Both the position numbers and the translations under genes were made by a program. Positions 35,568 through 45,000 of a stretch of 64,000 bases of DNA are shown here, piece after piece. The notes beneath the pieces were generated by a model. That model was not told where the DNA came from. It saw only the letters and a program-made list of their open reading frames with translations, and did not search any database. Within the stretch, counting starts at the first letter, position 1, and each line of letters opens with the position of its first letter. The stretch spans positions 124,001 to 188,000 of the forward strand of contig NZ_LMJA01000031.1 of NCBI RefSeq assembly GCF_001428895.1. Reading direction: 5' to 3'. This DNA comes from Mycobacterium sp. Root265. Lineage in GTDB: Bacteria > Actinomycetota > Actinomycetes > Mycobacteriales > Mycobacteriaceae.

Positions 35568-36846
35568 GTTCCCCACCGCCCCAGGGAGACTGCCGCTACT
35601 CGGCCATGCGCACCTGGTCACCGGGGACCCACGGGCCTTCCTCACCTCGCTACCCGAACTCGGGCCCGTCGTCCGGATCTACCTCGGCGCGCGGCCCGCC
35701 TACGTGCTCACCACGCCGGAGACCATTCGCGAGGTGAGCCTCGGCCGGGCGGGGACCTTCCATCGCGATGCGCTGCGGGACGCCATCAGCGAACTGGTCA
35801 GCGGCGCCACCAACGTCCTCAGCGGCACCGAACACGATGTACGTAGGCGGATGATCGCCCCGGCATTCCGCCAGGGCCGACTCAACGAGTACGCAGGCCA
35901 CGTCGCCACCATCGCCGACGACTGGTCGGCGGCCTTCACCGCCGGCGACTGCGGTGATCTACGCTCCCGCGTCCACGAACTCGTCACCCGCACCATGTTC
36001 GCCACCCTGTTCCGGTCCGATTCCGGCGCCGACGAGGCGAGCTTCATCCAGCGGCGGATCCCCTGGCTGCTCGGCGAGGTCATCATCCGGGGCGCGCTAC
36101 CCAAACCGGCTCGGCGCCTGCGCATCATCCCCAATCGCCGGTTCGTCCGGCAGTCCGGCGAAGTACGCACGGCATTGCGATCGCTGATCGATCAGCGCCG
36201 CCAGGACACCGACCGCGGGGACATGCTCTCGGCGCTGCTGCATCTTCCGGATGACGATCTGGTGGACGAGCTGCTGCTGGCACTGGCTGCAAGTATCGGT
36301 TCGCAGTCCTCGATCTTCGCGTGGCTCATCTATGAGACCGCGCGCGCACCGCAGATCACCGAACGAATCTGCGCCGAAGTGGATTCGGTGGTCGGCACCG
36401 GCCCGGTGCGGCCCGAGCACGCGTCGTCGCTGCCGTTCCTGCGCAACGTCCTGATGGAGACGCTGCGGGTGTGGGCCCCGTGGATCTCGATGATCACCTC
36501 CGGCGGCCCTGTCCGCATCGGCGCCACGCAGTTTCCGGACAACACCGACTTCCTGTTCAGCCCGTACATGGTGCATCACCAGGAACGGCATTTCCGGGAC
36601 GCCGCCGTGTTCGACCCCGACCGCTGGGACGGTGCGGCCGGTGACCCGCAGGCCATGATGCCCTTCGGGATGGGTCAACGGCACTGTCCCGGTAATCATT
36701 TCGCGCTGTTGTCGATCACTCTGCAGGCGGCCGCCCTGTTCGCCCGGTGGCGTCCGGCGCTCCCCGACGATTTCGAGGTGAAGGTGCGGGGCAAGGATTT
36801 CGTGCTGTCACCGGCGGCACTGCCGGTGACGCTGACGCCTCGCTAG
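35557..36846 (+). CDS. Cytochrome P450 (cluster gene) with atypical I-helix
   Basis: A 429-aa soluble P450. The heme loop FGMGQRHCPGNHFA has the ligand Cys at about 377, ExxR is ETLR (301-304), and the PERF-like region is HFRDAAVFDPDRW. The I-helix oxygen-activation motif, normally A/G-G-x-D/E-T, reads IGSQSS (247-252), lacking the acidic residue and the Thr. Hydroxylation or another oxidation of the cluster product is likely. The altered motif suggests substrate-assisted or unusual chemistry. Translation is coupled to the upstream acyltransferase. Its stop shares CTAG with the convergent glycosyltransferase stop. Confidence 0.9.
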   Translation: MTAEFPTAPGRLPLLGHAHLVTGDPRAFLTSLPELGPVVRIYLGARPAYVLTTPETIREVSLGRAGTFHRDALRDAISELVSGATNVLSGTEHDVRRRMIAPAFRQGRLNEYAGHVATIADDWSAAFTAGDCGDLRSRVHELVTRTMFATLFRSDSGADEASFIQRRIPWLLGEVIIRGALPKPARRLRIIPNRRFVRQSGEVRTALRSLIDQRRQDTDRGDMLSALLHLPDDDLVDELLLALAASIGSQSSIFAWLIYETARAPQITERICAEVDSVVGTGPVRPEHASSLPFLRNVLMETLRVWAPWISMITSGGPVRIGATQFPDNTDFLFSPYMVHHQERHFRDAAVFDPDRWDGAAGDPQAMMPFGMGQRHCPGNHFALLSITLQAAALFARWRPALPDDFEVKVRGKDFVLSPAALPVTLTPR

Positions 36847-38126
36847 CCCGCGGCCTCCTTCTCGGCGATATCGCACACCATGGGCACACCGTCCCCGGTC
36901 GCGCGCAGCCTTGCTCCGAGAGCAGCTGCGCGGCTGCGGGTCTGCTCGTCGAGCAGCACATCGATCGCCGTGCCGAGGGTGCGCGCATCGAGCTTGGTGA
37001 ACGGGATGTGCGCCCCGACGCCGAGCCGCTCGACCTGGGTTCCCCACAGCGGCTGGTCGAAGGACACCGAGCACACCAGCGTCGGCAGGCCGGCACGCAG
37101 ACTCTCGAAGAGCGTCCCGATACCACCGTGGTGCACCGCCGCACCGCAGTGCGGAAAGATGAGGTCGTGGGCGAGGGCGTCGACGATCTTGACATTCGTT
37201 CCGACGCACAATGATTCGTTGCCCAGGTCGGCGCCACCCACACTGATCAAGGCGCGTTGCCCGGTCCGGTCGCAGATCTGCTGGATCAGCCCGATCACCG
37301 AGCCGAAGTCCTGTATCGGCAGGCTGCCGAACCCGAAGAAGATGGGCGGTGTGCCGGCAGCTGCCCACTGCACCACGTCGGTGTGTTCCTCGGCCAGTTC
37401 ACCGATTGCCTCGCGGGCCGACCGCGGCAGCCACAGAAAGCCGACGAATGGTCGTGTCGATCCCCACTCTTCCGCCAGGCCGGGGACGAGCGCCGAATCG
37501 TACATCTGCAGCTCGGGCACCTGCCGTTTCGCGAGCTGAGACTCCGTGCTGGCTGTCGTTCTCGGCAGGTCCAGCTTCACCCGCAGATTGTTCAGGTACT
37601 TCCCGAACACCGCGGTGCGCAGCCGTTCCAGTGCGAACCAGGCACCCCGGTTGACGGCTCCCGGGATCGGCCAGTGGTGTGGCAGTGCACCGGGCGGCGC
37701 GTAGGAACTGTTCTTACGGCTCGGGTACGTGTGCAGTGTGACAACCGGGATGTCGCGCGCCTCGGCCAGGATGACCGAGCGGTCCTCACTGAACGTGGTG
37801 CACACGATCATCTCCGCGTCCGCGGAGATGTCGATCAGCTCATCGTCCATCCGGTCGGCGTACTCGGCCATCTGGCCGGACACCATCTGCATCAGCTTGA
37901 ACGAGTTTCCCGCCGCCAGCGCCCGCTGCCCTTCGGGCGACGAATACAGCGCGTGCACATCGGGACCGAACTGCCGGGCGGTCAGGCCTGTCTTGCCGAC
38001 GAAGTCGACGAAATTGGGTGGTGCACCGATCACCACGGTATGACCGCGGCGTTCCAGCTCCAGGCCCAGCGCGATCCCGGGCTGAACATCGCCCCGGCTG
38101 CCTACGAGAGGGATGAGAATGCGCAC
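36843..38126 (-). CDS. GT1 family glycosyltransferase (cluster gene)
   Basis: A 427-aa UDP-glycosyltransferase-like GT-B enzyme. The N-terminus RILIPLVGSRGDVQPGIALGLELERRGH is typical of sterol/glycopeptidolipid-type glycosyltransferases. The donor-binding signature HCGAAVHHGGIGTLFESLRAGLP followed by FDQPLWG is at about 326-362. It would glycosylate the hydroxylated or prenylated product. The start is GTG at 38126, sharing a base with the UbiA stop (TAGTG). An earlier in-frame start would lie within UbiA. Last gene of the minus-strand operon. Donor sugar unknown. Confidence 0.9.
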   Translation of the reverse strand: MRILIPLVGSRGDVQPGIALGLELERRGHTVVIGAPPNFVDFVGKTGLTARQFGPDVHALYSSPEGQRALAAGNSFKLMQMVSGQMAEYADRMDDELIDISADAEMIVCTTFSEDRSVILAEARDIPVVTLHTYPSRKNSSYAPPGALPHHWPIPGAVNRGAWFALERLRTAVFGKYLNNLRVKLDLPRTTASTESQLAKRQVPELQMYDSALVPGLAEEWGSTRPFVGFLWLPRSAREAIGELAEEHTDVVQWAAAGTPPIFFGFGSLPIQDFGSVIGLIQQICDRTGQRALISVGGADLGNESLCVGTNVKIVDALAHDLIFPHCGAAVHHGGIGTLFESLRAGLPTLVCSVSFDQPLWGTQVERLGVGAHIPFTKLDARTLGTAIDVLLDEQTRSRAAALGARLRATGDGVPMVCDIAEKEAAG

Positions 38127-38998
38127 TATGCACCTTTCGTGTGCAGGAGACCTTGGACCAGAATGCTGAGATAGAAGACGACCACGAAAACCGTTGGCCA
38201 GCTCCGCGGATGATCGGCGGGCTCGCGAGTGAAAAAGATCCATGCCGACACGCAGGGCAATGCGACGGTCGCCAGCGGCAGCGGATTACCGGTGAGCAGG
38301 ATCGCCAGCAGCACCGCGAAGAGGCCGAAAGCCCATGCGGTGACCGCACTTGCGCGCGGGCCGAGCATCTGCGAATAGGAATGCGGGTCGCGCACGGCGG
38401 CGGACCGGGAGGTCTTTCTGGCGAACTCCAGATGCAGGAAGGCACTGGTGAACACCAACGGCACGGCGAGCGCCCGTAGATCCAGGCCGGGTTGGCCCAC
38501 CATCATGAAACCGGTCACCAGGAACTGAGCCGGGCAGACAACCGCAAGGGCTGCCAACGGGTTGTCCCGTAGCCAGGCCGTCCGCGGTTCAGCCCACCAG
38601 AGCACCAGGCCGTAGCCGAGCGCGGTCGCCAGCAACGCCGTGGCCGAAAGCGAGACGGCCGACGCGAGAGTCAGCGCCAGCGCAGCGGTCGGCCACATCG
38701 CCTGCCGCAGTTCCCCGCCGGAGATCCGGCCCTGCACCAATGGTCGCGACGGATTGTGTGTCCGGTCGTAGGCGAGGTCCTTCTGGTCGTCGACCATCCG
38801 CAGGAAGGCACCCGCCGCGATCAGCGCCAGCACCTTCCACAGCGTGTCCCAGGTCGGTCGCCACGGTCCGCCGCCGCCGAGAACGACGGTCATGCTCTCG
38901 ACGGCGACCACCCACAGCGTCAGGTACACCGGGTAGACCGGCAGGTAACGCTCGGCGAGATACGCGCCGACCCCGCCGCGGCGTTCGGTGACCGTCAT
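38126..38998 (-). CDS. UbiA-family prenyltransferase (cluster gene)
   Basis: A 290-aa membrane protein with about eight helices. The first Asp-rich motif is FLRMVDDQKDLAYDRTHNPSRPLVQG (about 66-90). The region after FLHLEFARKTSRSAAVRDPHSYSQMLG takes the place of the second motif, which is degenerate compared with UbiA itself. The family transfers isoprenyl groups from diphosphates to aromatic or other acceptors, in the membrane. ATG at 38998 overlaps the AfsA-like stop (ATGA). No prenyl diphosphate synthase is present in the cluster, so the donor would come from primary metabolism (for example decaprenyl or geranylgeranyl diphosphate). Confidence 0.88.
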   Translation of the reverse strand: MTVTERRGGVGAYLAERYLPVYPVYLTLWVVAVESMTVVLGGGGPWRPTWDTLWKVLALIAAGAFLRMVDDQKDLAYDRTHNPSRPLVQGRISGGELRQAMWPTAALALTLASAVSLSATALLATALGYGLVLWWAEPRTAWLRDNPLAALAVVCPAQFLVTGFMMVGQPGLDLRALAVPLVFTSAFLHLEFARKTSRSAAVRDPHSYSQMLGPRASAVTAWAFGLFAVLLAILLTGNPLPLATVALPCVSAWIFFTREPADHPRSWPTVFVVVFYLSILVQGLLHTKGA

Positions 38999-39888
38999 TC
39001 GGCCGAGAAGGTCAGCTCGATCGCGGCACGGGTCTGCCCGGACTGAGTCACCGCCCCGCGGAAGGTCATATCGTCTTCGGGTGCCTGTGCCATGGTGACG
39101 GTACTGACGGCATCCAGTTCGGTGAAGGACGTGTAGTCGCACCGCAGCGAGGCCAGGCCGGTCACGCTCGGGGCTCGCGGCCCCATGACCGACAACGCGA
39201 GCTGACGGCAGGCCTCGATGATCAGACCACCGGGCAGATGATCGAGCGGGTGATCGAAGATCGTGGGGTGACCGAGGTCCACCACGATGGGTGCGCTCGC
39301 ACCGTCGGCCGTCCCGGTCGGCTCGCCGATCACCACGTTCCGCGGATCTGTGCGGCCCACCCGTGCCGGCTCGGCGGGGAGCGCCGACGGCACCGGTTCC
39401 CAGCTCGCACCGTCGCGGAAGCTCTCCCACTGGGTGCCCGACATCCAGCCGAAGGCAGCGGTGAACTCCATCACCTTCGTGCCGTCATGGGTGACGACCG
39501 CGCCGACCTCCAGACCCTGCCGGAACTCTTTGCGCACGGCGATGTTGAACTCCAGGTTCAGTGCCGTGGTGTCGCGGCGCAGCGCGGTCAGATCGACCAC
39601 GGAGAACTCGTAGTACCGCACCGTGTGCCGGGCATCCATCGGGACGTCGTAGAACAGATGGCTCGCGGCGATACATGCCTGCCGGAAGGCCTCCATGACG
39701 AGCAGCGGATCGTGGTAGGCCCGCTGGCAGGCGGTCGTGTCGGTGTGGAAGTGGTGCTGCCGCGGCAACTGCGCGTGGCAGATCCACCCCTGCTGCTGGC
39801 CGGTCACCGCGGTGACGAGCACCTCGCCGATCGCCCGTTTGTGCACGAGTTCGCGGGCGATCGTCTGAGAGTAATTGACTGCGTTCAT
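38995..39888 (-). CDS. AfsA/ScbA-like double-hotdog protein (cluster gene)
   Basis: A 297-aa protein of the A-factor biosynthesis family, which condenses a beta-ketoacyl chain with dihydroxyacetone phosphate to start gamma-butyrolactone or butenolide signals in Streptomyces. Both hotdog repeats are visible: LVHKRAIGEVLVT...YHDPLLVMEAFRQACIAASHLFY (about 13-90) and FDHPLDHLPGGLIIEACRQLALSV (about 212-240). The paired E-x2-RQ residues essential in ScbA are kept. It is translationally coupled on both sides (ATGA). No gamma-butyrolactone receptor is nearby. This is an uncommon gene in a mycobacterium. Confidence 0.88.
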   Translation of the reverse strand: MNAVNYSQTIARELVHKRAIGEVLVTAVTGQQQGWICHAQLPRQHHFHTDTTACQRAYHDPLLVMEAFRQACIAASHLFYDVPMDARHTVRYYEFSVVDLTALRRDTTALNLEFNIAVRKEFRQGLEVGAVVTHDGTKVMEFTAAFGWMSGTQWESFRDGASWEPVPSALPAEPARVGRTDPRNVVIGEPTGTADGASAPIVVDLGHPTIFDHPLDHLPGGLIIEACRQLALSVMGPRAPSVTGLASLRCDYTSFTELDAVSTVTMAQAPEDDMTFRGAVTQSGQTRAAIELTFSAE

Positions 39889-40718
39889 GATTCATCCCGA
39901 TCTTGCCGTCGATGCATGGGCAGGTGCGCCGATTCCAGTACGAGCCGGTACCAGGGATCCAGGGGGTGGTGCTCGTCGTCGGCCGCGTCGATGGCCGCCA
40001 TCCAGTCCGGTCCGGTCTCCGGGCGTGACGCCACGCCCGCGGCCCGCAGATGGGCCCAAACGGCGTCATGGGCTGCCCTCAGATCACCGCTTCGGCGCGG
40101 CACGCCGGCCTCGATCCGCCGCGCCAGCCGAATCGCCTCGGCGGCGACATCCACGCCGTCGGAACACGCCGAGATCACCTCGCTGAGCACAGGTTCGGCG
40201 AAGTAGATGCTCAACTCGCGCAGGACGTCGTCCGGGTCATCCGGCGAGTGGACCTGATTGAGCAGATAGGTGCCCGATGCCAGGGCATGCCGGAGTTGAC
40301 CCGGCTGTCGCTGCGCGGGATCGGCGGGACCCTTGTCGGCGGTCAACCGGACCGATACCGGCACGGTGCCGTCGGGATGGCTGACGATCAGTACCACCGA
40401 CGGCGTCATCTGCGCGAGTCGGTCGGCGAGCCTGCGCCGCTGGGGGGTGGCGAGGTGCCAGTTGAAATACCACAGCGCGCGCAGGTGCAGGGGGCTCAGT
40501 GACACCGGGTACGCCCCGACGATGCGGTAGCCGTTGTCGATCAGCCAGGACACCGCCCGGCTCATCCCGCCGGTGATCGCCGCATCCGGCTTGAGCAACA
40601 GAACCGCTCTGCGCGAGGCGAACTCGCCGGCATCGATCCGTAGCCGGGCCAGCGCCTCATCGGTGTCCAGAAAGTAGACGTCGGATCGGTACCTGCCGGC
40701 GACACGCGTGTCGGTCAT
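39885..40718 (-). CDS. Nucleoside diphosphate kinase-like protein with C-terminal extension (cluster gene)
   Basis: A 277-aa protein whose residues about 36-180 match the NDK fold. VLLLKPDAAITGG contains the conserved Lys (43). GPADPAQRQPGQLRHALASGTYLLNQVHSPDD reproduces the NDK G-T-x-P...PGTIR...N-x2-HGSD block, with Asn154 and the phospho-acceptor His157. The extra about 95 residues at the end have no recognised domain. It is not housekeeping ndk (about 136 aa). It may phosphorylate a cluster intermediate or regenerate NTPs. Start ATG at 40718 overlaps the SDR stop (ATGA). Confidence 0.8.
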   Translation of the reverse strand: MTDTRVAGRYRSDVYFLDTDEALARLRIDAGEFASRRAVLLLKPDAAITGGMSRAVSWLIDNGYRIVGAYPVSLSPLHLRALWYFNWHLATPQRRRLADRLAQMTPSVVLIVSHPDGTVPVSVRLTADKGPADPAQRQPGQLRHALASGTYLLNQVHSPDDPDDVLRELSIYFAEPVLSEVISACSDGVDVAAEAIRLARRIEAGVPRRSGDLRAAHDAVWAHLRAAGVASRPETGPDWMAAIDAADDEHHPLDPWYRLVLESAHLPMHRRQDRDES

Positions 40719-41779
40719 ACCTGGCTCCTTTCTCGGTGCAAGGTGGCCAGCACCTCGGCGACGGACGGTTGGGGTCTGCCCAGATACCCGGTACGCAGGC
40801 ATGAGTCGAGAATTCGGCGCAGATAGCCGGCACCCGACGACGGCGGCGTGACACCGAGTCGCTCGCGGGTGTTGGTGCTGTCGAACTCCGGGCGGCGGGT
40901 CAGGTAACTCGCGTACAGCGCGCCCACCTTGCGGTAGTAGCCCGCCTCGATCTCGTCGAGGTCGTCCACGCTGAAGGTGCTCGGTGGCACGAAGTCGGCC
41001 ACCCGGAAGGACGGATATTCGGCCAGCACGTCCGAGATCATGCGCAGTGAAATCGGTTTCGCTCCCACGGCATGGAACGTGCGGCCGACGTTGTCGGAGA
41101 AACCCTCGGTGACCGCGACGATGGTGTCGGCGACGTGCCCGATCGGCGAGAGTGCCAGCGTCGCACCGTACTGCCCGGGCAGGGTGCGTAACCGGCCCTC
41201 GACGATCAGCTTGAGCACCTGATAGATGTGCTTGTGCTCGCGGCTGTGCCCCGTGCGGTGATCGCCGGAGACGATGCCGGGACGCACCACCGCCCACCGC
41301 AGTCCCGAGCTGCGCACCAGCTGCTCGGCCCGGAACTTGCTGCGCTCGTAGTCGTTTCCGAAGCCCTGCCCCGCGTCGAGCTGATCCTCGCCGAACGGGC
41401 CGTTGTGCTCACCGCAGACGTAGGCGGTGCTGACGTACACGAAGTCACAGTCCCGGCGGCGCGCGAGCGCCAACGCGTTCGCGGTTCCCTGCACGTTGAG
41501 TTCGGTGTACCGCTGCTCCGGAAGCCCGAAGTCGGTGACGGCCGCGCAGTGCACCATGACGTCGATCTCATCGCCCAGCCCGCTGACACCGAACTCCTCG
41601 AGTCGAACGTCACCGCGCACAACCCGGGTCGGCCGCACGCGCCGGCCGCTGTTGGCGACGACGACGGGTCGGTCGTGCACCAGGGCCGTCACATCGTGTC
41701 CGCGAGCGACCAGACGGGCCACGACGTCCGCTCCGACATGTCCGGCCGCGCCGGTGACCAGGACGCGCCGCCCGCTCAC
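40715..41779 (-). CDS. Extended SDR / thioester-reductase-like protein (cluster gene)
   Basis: A 354-aa NAD(P)-dependent extended SDR. RVLVTGAAGHVGADVVARLVARGH is the dinucleotide site, VMVHCAAVTDF and NVQGTANALALARRRDCDFVYVSTAYVCG are typical of the male-sterility/thioester-reductase group, and YERSK (about 155-159) is catalytic. In this context it could reduce an ACP-bound acyl thioester or the keto group of a butyrolactone precursor. The start is GTG at 41779, overlapping the ACP stop (GTGA). Confidence 0.88.
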   Translation of the reverse strand: MSGRRVLVTGAAGHVGADVVARLVARGHDVTALVHDRPVVVANSGRRVRPTRVVRGDVRLEEFGVSGLGDEIDVMVHCAAVTDFGLPEQRYTELNVQGTANALALARRRDCDFVYVSTAYVCGEHNGPFGEDQLDAGQGFGNDYERSKFRAEQLVRSSGLRWAVVRPGIVSGDHRTGHSREHKHIYQVLKLIVEGRLRTLPGQYGATLALSPIGHVADTIVAVTEGFSDNVGRTFHAVGAKPISLRMISDVLAEYPSFRVADFVPPSTFSVDDLDEIEAGYYRKVGALYASYLTRRPEFDSTNTRERLGVTPPSSGAGYLRRILDSCLRTGYLGRPQPSVAEVLATLHRERSQV

Positions 41780-42015
41780 GACGGCACCTTGAGGTTCTGC
41801 ACGAGTGCCACCAGGTCACCGACGGTCTGCACGCCCGCCAGCGTGTCCGGTGTCAGTGGCGGGAGGGCGAAGGCCCGTTCGACCGCGATGGACAGCTCCA
41901 GCAGGCGCAGCGACGTATAGCCGAGGTCACCGACGAACGCGCTGTGCAGGGCCGGTTCGACCGGTCCGGGGGCCATGGCGGTCACCAGCGCGAGCACGTC
42001 GCTCCCGATGGTCAT
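41776..42015 (-). CDS. Free-standing acyl carrier protein (cluster gene)
   Basis: A 79-aa four-helix carrier protein. The phosphopantetheine site reads LGYTSLRLLEL: the acceptor Ser is kept but the usual preceding Asp of DSL is Thr. The start is ATG at 42015, sharing its A with the stop of the upstream ligase (TGATG), so the ligase and its presumed cognate carrier are made together. It would hold the acyl-AMP-derived chain as a thioester. Confidence 0.85.
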   Translation of the reverse strand: MTIGSDVLALVTAMAPGPVEPALHSAFVGDLGYTSLRLLELSIAVERAFALPPLTPDTLAGVQTVGDLVALVQNLKVPS

Positions 42016-45000
42016 CACGATGGCTCCCCGCCTGCCCGCGCGGACGGTTGCGCGCCGCCGCTGGCCAGCAGATCCCTCGCCTCGTCCAGTTCCACATAGG
42101 CATCCAGATAGCCGCCCATCCGCAGCCACTGGTAGCCGTATCGCAACGTCTCCTGCCACTGCGTCCGGGAGGCGAACGACGATGGGAACATCTCTCCGCC
42201 CGTCACCGCTTGGACGTCCGACACGAACTGGTCGACCTCGGCCAGCGCTCGCGATGCGTCATCGTGATCCTCGACTTTCAGTTCGGCGAGGTGGCGGGCC
42301 CGGGTGGCCAGCTCGGGGTGATCCGGCACCAGCGTGTCCAGTCCGTGCAGCAGCACCGGGTCGCCCGGCAAGGGCGTGACGCCCCACGCACTGGCCAGGA
42401 TGCGGACCGCCATGGTGACGATGCGCCGTCCGCACAGGGCCGCCACCTCCCACTGACCGTCCTTGACGGCACCGTCGAAGTCCTCGCGGGCGTTCTCCAA
42501 GACCATGTTGGCCAGGATCAGCGCACTGGCGCCCTCGGCGAACGCCTTTGCCTTCAAGGGCGATCTGGAGATCGGCCCATCGGGCGGTGCGCCGTCGATG
42601 GTGATCACCGGGCGCCGGACCGACGGCGCCGGAGTCAGCGGCCTGCCCGGATCGCACATCGCGGCAACCGGTGTGATGACACCGCCACCTCGCCAGGCCA
42701 GCGCGACCAGGCCGAGTCGCGCGAACAACGCCAGGTGCTCGCCGGGGACCCGGGTTTCGGCGAGGCTTTGTCCGAACACGACCTGCCGCCAGGATTCGGC
42801 ACATTCGGCTGACAATACGAAGAGATCGTCCTTGTCACGGATGACGTGGGTCGTCGACCTGACGGGCCAGGTGGTGACGCCTGCAACCCGGCGCAGGATC
42901 ACGTTCCGCGGGTCCACGCCGATGCTCGGCCCGCCCATGCGGGCGGCCAGTGCGAATGCCGCCCCGATGGTGAACTCGCGGTCCAGTTCTCGATAGTCGT
43001 CGAGGATCGCCGCGACCCTGGCGTCCGCGCGGAGCCGCAGCCGGTCCATCTGCGACGGCAGCCACTTGATCTCCACATAGCCCTCACCGTGGTGGGCCAG
43101 GAATGCCTTCATGGTCTGGGCCAGACCTTCTCGGGCCCAGCTGACCGCCTCGGAGTCGCGGCCGAGCCCGGCCAGGGCGGCCGCCTGGTGCAGGCACTGA
43201 TCGGCGCGGCGCTGCCACCATGTCGAAAGTAGCTCCGTGAGTTCCGGGTAGCCGACGACGTCGCGCAACTCGCCATAGCCGGGTCCGGCCCTGAGCACGG
43301 TGCCCCGCAGGAATCGCTGCACGCGGTTGAGCGCATCCTCGGAGGCCACGGCACCGGTGTCCAGCGATCGGCGGATCCGCAGCAGCCGTGTGCGTACCTG
43401 GGCATGAGACTGCGCCCGGATCTCCACCCGGTGCCCGTCGATGAAGAGCACCGTCGGCATCACCGCTTCGGCACCGGCGCCCGGGATCAGCAGCAGCAGG
43501 TCGATATCGGAGCCCTCGTTGCCGAAGCCCTCGGCAAGCGATCCCTCGAAATGCACTGTGGCGTCTTCCGGTATCACGGCGAGCGCACAGGCTTTCTCGA
43601 AGAGACCGCGCACATTCTCGACCATGCCGTTGTCCGACACCGACAGCAGTTCGGCGCCGACCAGACCACCCGCGCACCACTGTTGCCACATGTGCGCGCG
43701 CCGCGGTTTGCCGCTGGAGGTACGGGCCAGCCCACCGCGGGGCACACCGACGAACTGCAGCCGGGCATCCGCGCCGACCTGTCCGCTCAGCGCGGTGCGC
43801 AGGCGCGAGAGTGCGGCGCCGGCGGGCTGCTCGATGAAGACCGTCACCCCGGCGCGTCCACCGTCGTCGACCGCGACCGTCATCACCCGGTTCGGCGTGG
43901 TGCCCAGCGCCGCGGCCGCCGACAGATCGAGATCCTCCGCGAAGATGCTGCGCCCGTTGACCTTCACGCTCGTTCCCATCCGCCCGAGTACGTACAGTTC
44001 GCCGTCGAGCAGGAAACCCGCATCCCCGGTGTGCAGTTCGCCACCGATGCAGCGGGTGGCGCTGTCCGGGTCCCCGCGGTAGCCGGCGAACACCGACTCA
44101 CCTTCGAGCACGATTTCGCCGAGCACACCGTCGACCGTTGTCCCGGCGATCCGGATCCGGTGCCCGCGCATCGGGACGCCGACGGACACCACCCAGTCCG
44201 AACCGGCGGCGCTCAGGTCTTCGGCATGTTCGAGCACAGGTACCGGATCCCCCTGCCGCAGTGCGGATCTGTCGATACGCACCATCCGATGCGGCTGACC
44301 GAGCCGGTGCGCGGACGCGATCAGGGTCGCCTCGGCCAACCCGTAGGACGGCAGGAAGGCGCGCGGCGAGAAGCCCCGAGCGGCAGTGAGTTCGACGAAC
44401 GACCGCAGATGAGCCGGATGGATCGGCTCCGCGCCGACCACGACGGTGCGCACCGTCGACAGATCGATGTCGGCGATATCCGCCGCGGACAACCGCCTGC
44501 CGGCGTAGGCCAGCCCGAACGGCGGAGTCACGGTGTGGCGGGCGTGCGCGGCGGCCCGCAACCAGCGGGCCGGATCGCGGACGAACTGATCGGGACGCAT
44601 CAGGTAGAGGTCGCGTTGGCGGGTGATGGTCTGGAACACCGCGCCGATCAGGCCCATATCGTGATACAGCGGCAGCCAGGAGGCGGTGGCGTCCCCGGCA
44701 CCCAGCAGGCATGCGGTGTCGATGGCGTCGAGATTGCTCGCCAGGCTGGGCCAGCCGATCTGTGCGCCCCTCGGTGCGCTGGTCGACCCGGATGTCATCT
44801 GCAGCAGCACGTTCGCGCCGGGCTCGGCCAGTTCGGCCAACGGCTCCGCTTCCGGCACGTCATCGAGCAGCACCACCCGGGGTGGTTGCGCCAGGCCGGC
44901 GACCGCTCTGGCGACCGTGTCCGCGAAGGCAACGCCGGTGAGCACGGTGCGCACCTGCGAGCTCGCCAGCACACCGGCCAGGTGCCGGAGGTACTGCTCG

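Noticed and set aside
39885-40718. Housekeeping nucleoside diphosphate kinase (ndk)
   Set aside because: Twice the normal length with divergent core; lies in a specialised operon.
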